The notes under the pieces were generated by a model, which saw only the letters and a list, made by a program, of their open reading frames with translations, had not been told where the DNA came from and did not search any database. Shown here one piece after another: positions 24,526-27,826 of a stretch of DNA of 27,826 nucleotides. Every line of letters begins with the position of its first letter. Position 1 is the first letter of the stretch. The translations under genes were made by a program, and so were the position numbers. The DNA comes from CAZKCI01 sp964551475 (GTDB taxonomy: Bacteria; Auribacterota; Erginobacteria; Erginobacterales; CAZKCI01), in the NCBI GenBank assembly GCA_964551475.1, contig CAZKCI010000002.1, positions 1-27,826 on the forward strand. The letters are read 5' to 3'.

Positions 24526-25503
24526 TCAGTCGCAGGAGTCGCTATCTTTCTTTAAGCAATTGGGATACTCGTTGGTACAACCCTCGACGTGACAGGCGGC
24601 CAGGTTGTCGCAGTAGATGAAACCGTTCTGCGTCTCCCCGTTGCCCCAGACGTAGCAGGAGGTGAGGTTATTGCAATATAGGAAACCGCTGGAGGCACAC
24701 AGTCGCGCGGCGCAGTTGGTGAAGCGGGCGCTCACCTCCGGCTGGAGGCTGGAGCAGGCGAAACCGGAATCATCGGAGTGATCCGCGATACAGTCGACGA
24801 AGCTGACGTAATTGGCGGCCACGGTATAATTAAAACCAGCGCCCTCGGAATCGAGCACACGGCATTCGCGCAGGGAAACGTATCCGCTCTGGATGTTGAT
24901 GGAGCCGACGAGGGGGGATATGCCGCCGCCGTTCTTGATCGTGAGTTTCTCCAGATGGCACCCCTCGCTGGTGATGTACAGCTCGGAGGAGTACTGGCGG
25001 GCAAAAGTGATTATGGTTTTCTGCATGCTTTCCCCGGTGACCTGCGTGACGTGATCTATAACGATGTCGTTGGGGACTCCGTACTCTCCGGCCGGAATAA
25101 AAACGCTGTCGTAGATGTCGCTCTCCAGGGCCTGCTGCAGATCGTCCCCGTCGCCCGGCTTGACCACGTAATCATACAGTCCGCCGCCTCCTCCGCCCGG
25201 CACCACGACGTCGCCAGTGGAGCCGAACCAGACCCGTGTGACGTTCCGCACCGTCCACATGCTCTCGGACGGGCGGTAGACCGCGGCGTCGCTCCTGCCG
25301 TCTCCGTTGTAGTCGTCGCAGACCACTTGGTCGGCGGAGTTCCCGAAGTAGAAGTTGGTAACCCCATAGGCGACCCACTTGCACTGGGAGCGGCGGAAGA
25401 TCGTCGGCTCCCCCCTCCCGTCCCCGTTGAAGTCGGCCGCCCAGGCCGCCGAACCGAAGGACACGCCCGCCAGCAGCAGCACACCCATCACCCATCTTTT
25501 CAT
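24526..25503 (-). CDS. Secreted FG-GAP plus right-handed beta-helix protein
   Basis: 325 residues. A clean signal peptide (MKRWVMGVLLLAGVSFGSAAWA) is followed by two FG-GAP units (DFNGDG...IFRR, DYNGDG...VYRP), a short Gly linker, and VKPGDGDDLQQALESDIYDS opening a right-handed beta-helix (about 125-325) with short Cys-rich rungs (LRECRVLDS, FVDCIADHS, FTNCAARLC, LTSCYVW, LAACHVEGC). This fold is common in pectate-lyase-like and NosD-like polysaccharide-binding or -cleaving proteins; catalytic residues cannot be identified. The order (FG-GAP first) is opposite to the other family members. AGGAGGGG lies just before the ATG at 25503. The upstream 35 in-frame codons belong to the intron remnant. 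Confidence 0.8.
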   Translation of the reverse strand: MKRWVMGVLLLAGVSFGSAAWAADFNGDGRGEPTIFRRSQCKWVAYGVTNFYFGNSADQVVCDDYNGDGRSDAAVYRPSESMWTVRNVTRVWFGSTGDVVVPGGGGGGLYDYVVKPGDGDDLQQALESDIYDSVFIPAGEYGVPNDIVIDHVTQVTGESMQKTIITFARQYSSELYITSEGCHLEKLTIKNGGGISPLVGSINIQSGYVSLRECRVLDSEGAGFNYTVAANYVSFVDCIADHSDDSGFACSSLQPEVSARFTNCAARLCASSGFLYCNNLTSCYVWGNGETQNGFIYCDNLAACHVEGCTNEYPNCLKKDSDSCD

Positions 25504-25519
25504 CTTCCCCTCCTGGTTT

Positions 25520-26060
25520 GGCCTGCTCCGCCAAAGTCTGCCCTGAAGAATATAGCATTTGCCGTGCCATCTCTTCACCGACGGGATACATTTCCGAACA
25601 CGATGCATGGCAACAAGATGGAGGTATTCCCTTGCGACGGCCCGGGCTTCGATATCCTCCGGCGTTTCCTGTCGGCAACTCCATATTGCACTCCCGCAAC
25701 AAAGTTATGCCCGGCAAACACCTGGATAATCGGGGCTTCACCCCTACTCTCCGCCGGCCAGGCCAGTTGACACTGAATTTTCTGCCGCTTGGTATCCCCG
25801 AGTGATATGTCCTACTCGCCACTCCGACCGTTTGTGGCCTTCGTCCGCCGTTCCGGGTCCAGCCTATCCGTTTCTCCGCCTTTCGGCCTCGGAGTGCCTC
25901 CTTCGCCTCGCCCACGGCGCGGACTACTAGGCCCTCGGCTGACTTCTGCGTTGCGATCGGGGAGCCTCGCGGCAACGCCCTTGCGCTTCGCTAACACTTC
26001 GCCTCCATCAGGCTGTGCAGGGGACTTTCACCCCCCAATTGCCGAACATGCTCGGCGCAC
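25520..26060 (-). mobile_element. 5' fragment of a group II intron (probably bacterial class C)
   Basis: On the minus strand it begins GTGCGCC at 26060, just behind the terminator at 26065-26099, followed by GGGGTGAAAGTCCCC, the short domain I stem near the 5' end of group II introns. Further on come GAGGCGAAGTGTTAGCGAAG, AAGGGCGTTGCCGCGAGGC and GAGGGCCTAGTAGTC, phrases typical of intron domain I. An open frame from about 25684 (ATGGAGTTGCCGACAGG, then GNAGGYRSPGRRKG and VGEEMARQML) looks like the start of an intron-encoded protein. No reverse transcriptase core, domain V or 3' end is present. Class C introns insert right after intrinsic terminators, as here. Identification is from memory of the family, not a model search. 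Confidence 0.65.
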
Positions 26061-26064
26061 TGGG

Positions 26065-26099
26065 AAAGGGCGGCCTCCCCTTGCAGGAAGCCGCCCTTT
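26065..26099 (-). terminator. Terminator of the C1 peptidase gene
   Basis: Perfect 10-bp stem AAAGGGCGGC/GCCGCCCTTT with a 15-nt loop, 16 nt after the stop codon at 26116. The minus-strand T-run (TTTCCC) is short because the intron sequence begins only four bases further on. Confidence 0.8.
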
Positions 26100-26115
26100 T
26101 AGCTTTTCTCTGCTG

Positions 26116-27826
26116 CTACTCGGTCTTGCCCACCGCCGGCTGATCGGCGGACGTGCCGTAGGTGATCGAGGTCACGCCGTAGATGTACCAGGCGCCTTCC
26201 GACGGACGATACAGCACCCTATCCTGCGTCCCGTCGCCCTCGTAGTCGATGACGACCGGGATGTCGCCGGTCTGGCCGAAGGACACCGTCGGGGACCCCA
26301 GTATGTACCAGGTCCCGGCGTAGCCGCGGAAGACCGAGAACTCGGCCGTCCCGTCGCCGTTGTAGTCGCCCGGCGCCACCGCGTCGGAGCCGAAGCCCCA
26401 AGCCCGGAAGGTGAGGTTGCGGACATACCAGAGCCCGCTCATCGCCCCGTTGTTCCGGAACACGGCCGGGTCGGCGTGGCCGTCGCCGTTGTAGTCAGCG
26501 GGCACGGGCAGGTCCCCGCTGATGCCATAGTAGAAGCGGGTCTGGCTCTTGATCGCATAGAGGCACCCCGAGCCCGTCGGCCGCCAGATCGCGGTGTCGG
26601 TCCTGAAGTCACCGTCGTAGTCGGCCGGGACCGGGATGTCCCCGTACGCCCCGAAGAGGAAGTTCGTGTAGGGCGTGCCGCTGTAGATGCCCCTCACCCA
26701 CCACCTCGCGCTCGCCCCCACACCGGTCCCGGGACGGAACACGCCGTAGTCGGCCGTGCCGTCGCCGTTGTAATCGCCGGTGATCGGGATGTCGTTCGCG
26801 ATTCCGTAGGCGACGTCGCTGATGTTGTAGACCCGGAAGTGCCGATCCGACGGGCGCCAGAGGCCCAGGTCGTCCGCCCCGTCGCCGTTGAAGTCGGCGG
26901 CGTCCAGGACGTAACGAACCGGCGTGGGCGCGGTGACCGGCGTCGGCGGGTTCGGAGCCTCGGTCGGCGTCGGTATGACCGCGGTCGGAGTCGCCGGGAC
27001 CGGCGTCGGGCTGGCCGGCACCGGCGTCGGCGTGTTCGGAACCTCCGTCGGCGTCGCGGGAACCGGGGTCGGTGTGTTCGGAACCTCCGTCGGCGTCGGC
27101 GTTATAGGCGTCGGGGTGGTACCCAGGAACCGGACATCGTCAATGGCGAGGTCGCCACCCACCTTGGTATAGGACATGCGCAGGCGGCTGGCTCCGGATC
27201 GGAAGTTGAACGGTCCCGCCACCAGGGAACTGTAAGCGGAGATTCCCGTGACGTTGGTCAGGGTATACCAGCCGCCCCCATACTGTTCCTCCACCAGCAG
27301 CGCGTCGGTGGTGGTCACGCTTCCCACGCCCTTGATCCAGAAACTCAACTGCTCCGTGTTGCTGAAGGTGGACGTGGTGAAGGAGTCCCCCGTGGCGTCG
27401 AACTTCAGCGCGGGAGGATTGACGCCGTAGAGGCCGTAGGAGGTGTAACAATCGCTGTCGGCGCCGCACCCGGTGAACTCCCATCCCTCGGGGCGCTGGC
27501 CGATCTGGTAATCGTCGAACGGAACAACGAGCTTGAGCGTGGTGTAATCGAGCCAGGCGGGACTGCAGGCCACCCAGGCCGACGTGTAGGCGATCCGCAT
27601 GTATCCCTGCTCCCCCCAGTCCGTGCCCCAGCTGTTGCGCAGGATCCAGTGGGGGATATCGGTGGAGCTCACCCAGCCGATCAGAGCCACCATGTGGTTG
27701 GACGTCTGGGCGTTGCAATCGGTGTTCGCGTCCTCGTAGATGCCGCCGTCGTAGGCGTCGAAGGCGGCGCCGGCATAGATAGTGGCATCGACGGCCCCGT
27801 TGACGTAGATCGCCTCCTTGATCCCA
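26116..27826 (-). CDS. Papain-family (C1A) peptidase with Pro/Thr linker and FG-GAP repeats; N-terminus outside the window
   Basis: The frame is open to the right edge. The N-terminal visible part is the second half of a C1A cysteine peptidase: GIKEAIYVNGAVDATIYAG, then SNHMVALIGW with the catalytic His and ILRNSWGTDWGEQGYMRI with the catalytic Asn. The nucleophilic Cys lies beyond the window. A non-catalytic beta-domain follows (FSNTEQLSFWIKG...LAIDDVRFLG), then a linker with repeated PTPTEVPNTPTPVPA, then about six to seven FG-GAP units (DYNGDGTADYGVFRP, DYDGDFRTDTAIWRP, DYNGDGHADPAVFR, DYEGDGTQDRVLYRP), ending YGTSADQPAVGKTE. It probably acts outside the cell; the repeats may bind a polymer or the cell surface. 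Confidence 0.88.
   Translation of the reverse strand, partial: GIKEAIYVNGAVDATIYAGAAFDAYDGGIYEDANTDCNAQTSNHMVALIGWVSSTDIPHWILRNSWGTDWGEQGYMRIAYTSAWVACSPAWLDYTTLKLVVPFDDYQIGQRPEGWEFTGCGADSDCYTSYGLYGVNPPALKFDATGDSFTTSTFSNTEQLSFWIKGVGSVTTTDALLVEEQYGGGWYTLTNVTGISAYSSLVAGPFNFRSGASRLRMSYTKVGGDLAIDDVRFLGTTPTPITPTPTEVPNTPTPVPATPTEVPNTPTPVPASPTPVPATPTAVIPTPTEAPNPPTPVTAPTPVRYVLDAADFNGDGADDLGLWRPSDRHFRVYNISDVAYGIANDIPITGDYNGDGTADYGVFRPGTGVGASARWWVRGIYSGTPYTNFLFGAYGDIPVPADYDGDFRTDTAIWRPTGSGCLYAIKSQTRFYYGISGDLPVPADYNGDGHADPAVFRNNGAMSGLWYVRNLTFRAWGFGSDAVAPGDYNGDGTAEFSVFRGYAGTWYILGSPTVSFGQTGDIPVVIDYEGDGTQDRVLYRPSEGAWYIYGVTSITYGTSADQPAVGKTE

Noticed and set aside
26900..27110. Tandem DNA repeat or CRISPR-like array
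   Set aside because: The repetition (GTCGGCGT units) encodes the Pro/Thr linker of the peptidase protein in frame; there are no spacers and no cas genes.

Overview
The window is GC-rich, densely coded Gram-negative-type bacterial DNA. It has a periplasmic/envelope glucan synthase, an outer-membrane-style lipoprotein, and several large secreted FG-GAP (VCBS-like) repeat proteins with Pro/Thr linkers. The mix (giant cyclic glucan synthase, secreted FG-GAP proteins, radical-SAM peptide cassette, degraded group II intron) suits an uncultured lineage such as Omnitrophota/Aureabacteria/PVC-type bacteria. That taxonomic guess is weak, and no rRNA or tRNA gene is present to test it.

Layout. (1) 1-680: the start of a secreted protein on the minus strand (cut by the left edge), preceded by a conserved promoter plus leader RNA and by a structured hairpin repeat. 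(2) 680-9844: one 3054-residue cyclic beta-1,2-glucan synthetase on the plus strand. A second copy of the hairpin repeat follows it. (3) 9940-10610: three very small minus-strand genes (Cys-cluster protein, two-helix membrane peptide, small lipoprotein). (4) 10651-18529: a compact minus-strand cassette that looks like a ribosomally made, post-translationally modified peptide (RiPP) system. In transcription order it holds a nucleotidyltransferase-fold protein, a promoter, a Cys-repeat precursor peptide, a perfect 23-bp inverted repeat, a PqqD-like recognition protein, two radical SAM/SPASM maturases, a fusion of a signal-peptidase-like domain with an HprK-like kinase domain, and an ABC exporter. 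The downstream genes overlap or nearly touch, which suggests translational coupling. (5) 18671-20035: a polytopic DUF2142/GT39-like glycosyltransferase on the plus strand. (6) 20218-20805: a secreted helix-hairpin-helix protein with the same promoter/leader as the gene at the left edge. (7) 21095-27826: a tandem family of secreted FG-GAP proteins on the minus strand: one frameshifted pseudogene, one SBBP beta-propeller protein, one beta-helix protein and one papain-family protease cut by the right edge. Three of the four have near-identical GGGCGG..CCGCCC terminators. A 5' fragment of a group II intron sits exactly behind one terminator and supplies the upstream region of the next gene.

The strongest candidate for something new is the peptide cassette. 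Its precursor has a lasso/RiPP-like leader (Y-x2-P-x-L-x3-G) followed by a core with eight Cys spaced 10-14 residues apart, each with Gly at +3. Inferred scheme: the PqqD-like protein binds the leader, the two radical SAM enzymes install Cys-based crosslinks, the S26-like domain of the fusion protein removes the leader (the exporter has no peptidase domain of its own), the kinase and nucleotidyltransferase homologues may add further modifications, and the ABC transporter exports the product. The second-best candidate is the conserved promoter/leader RNA found in front of two unrelated secreted-protein genes.
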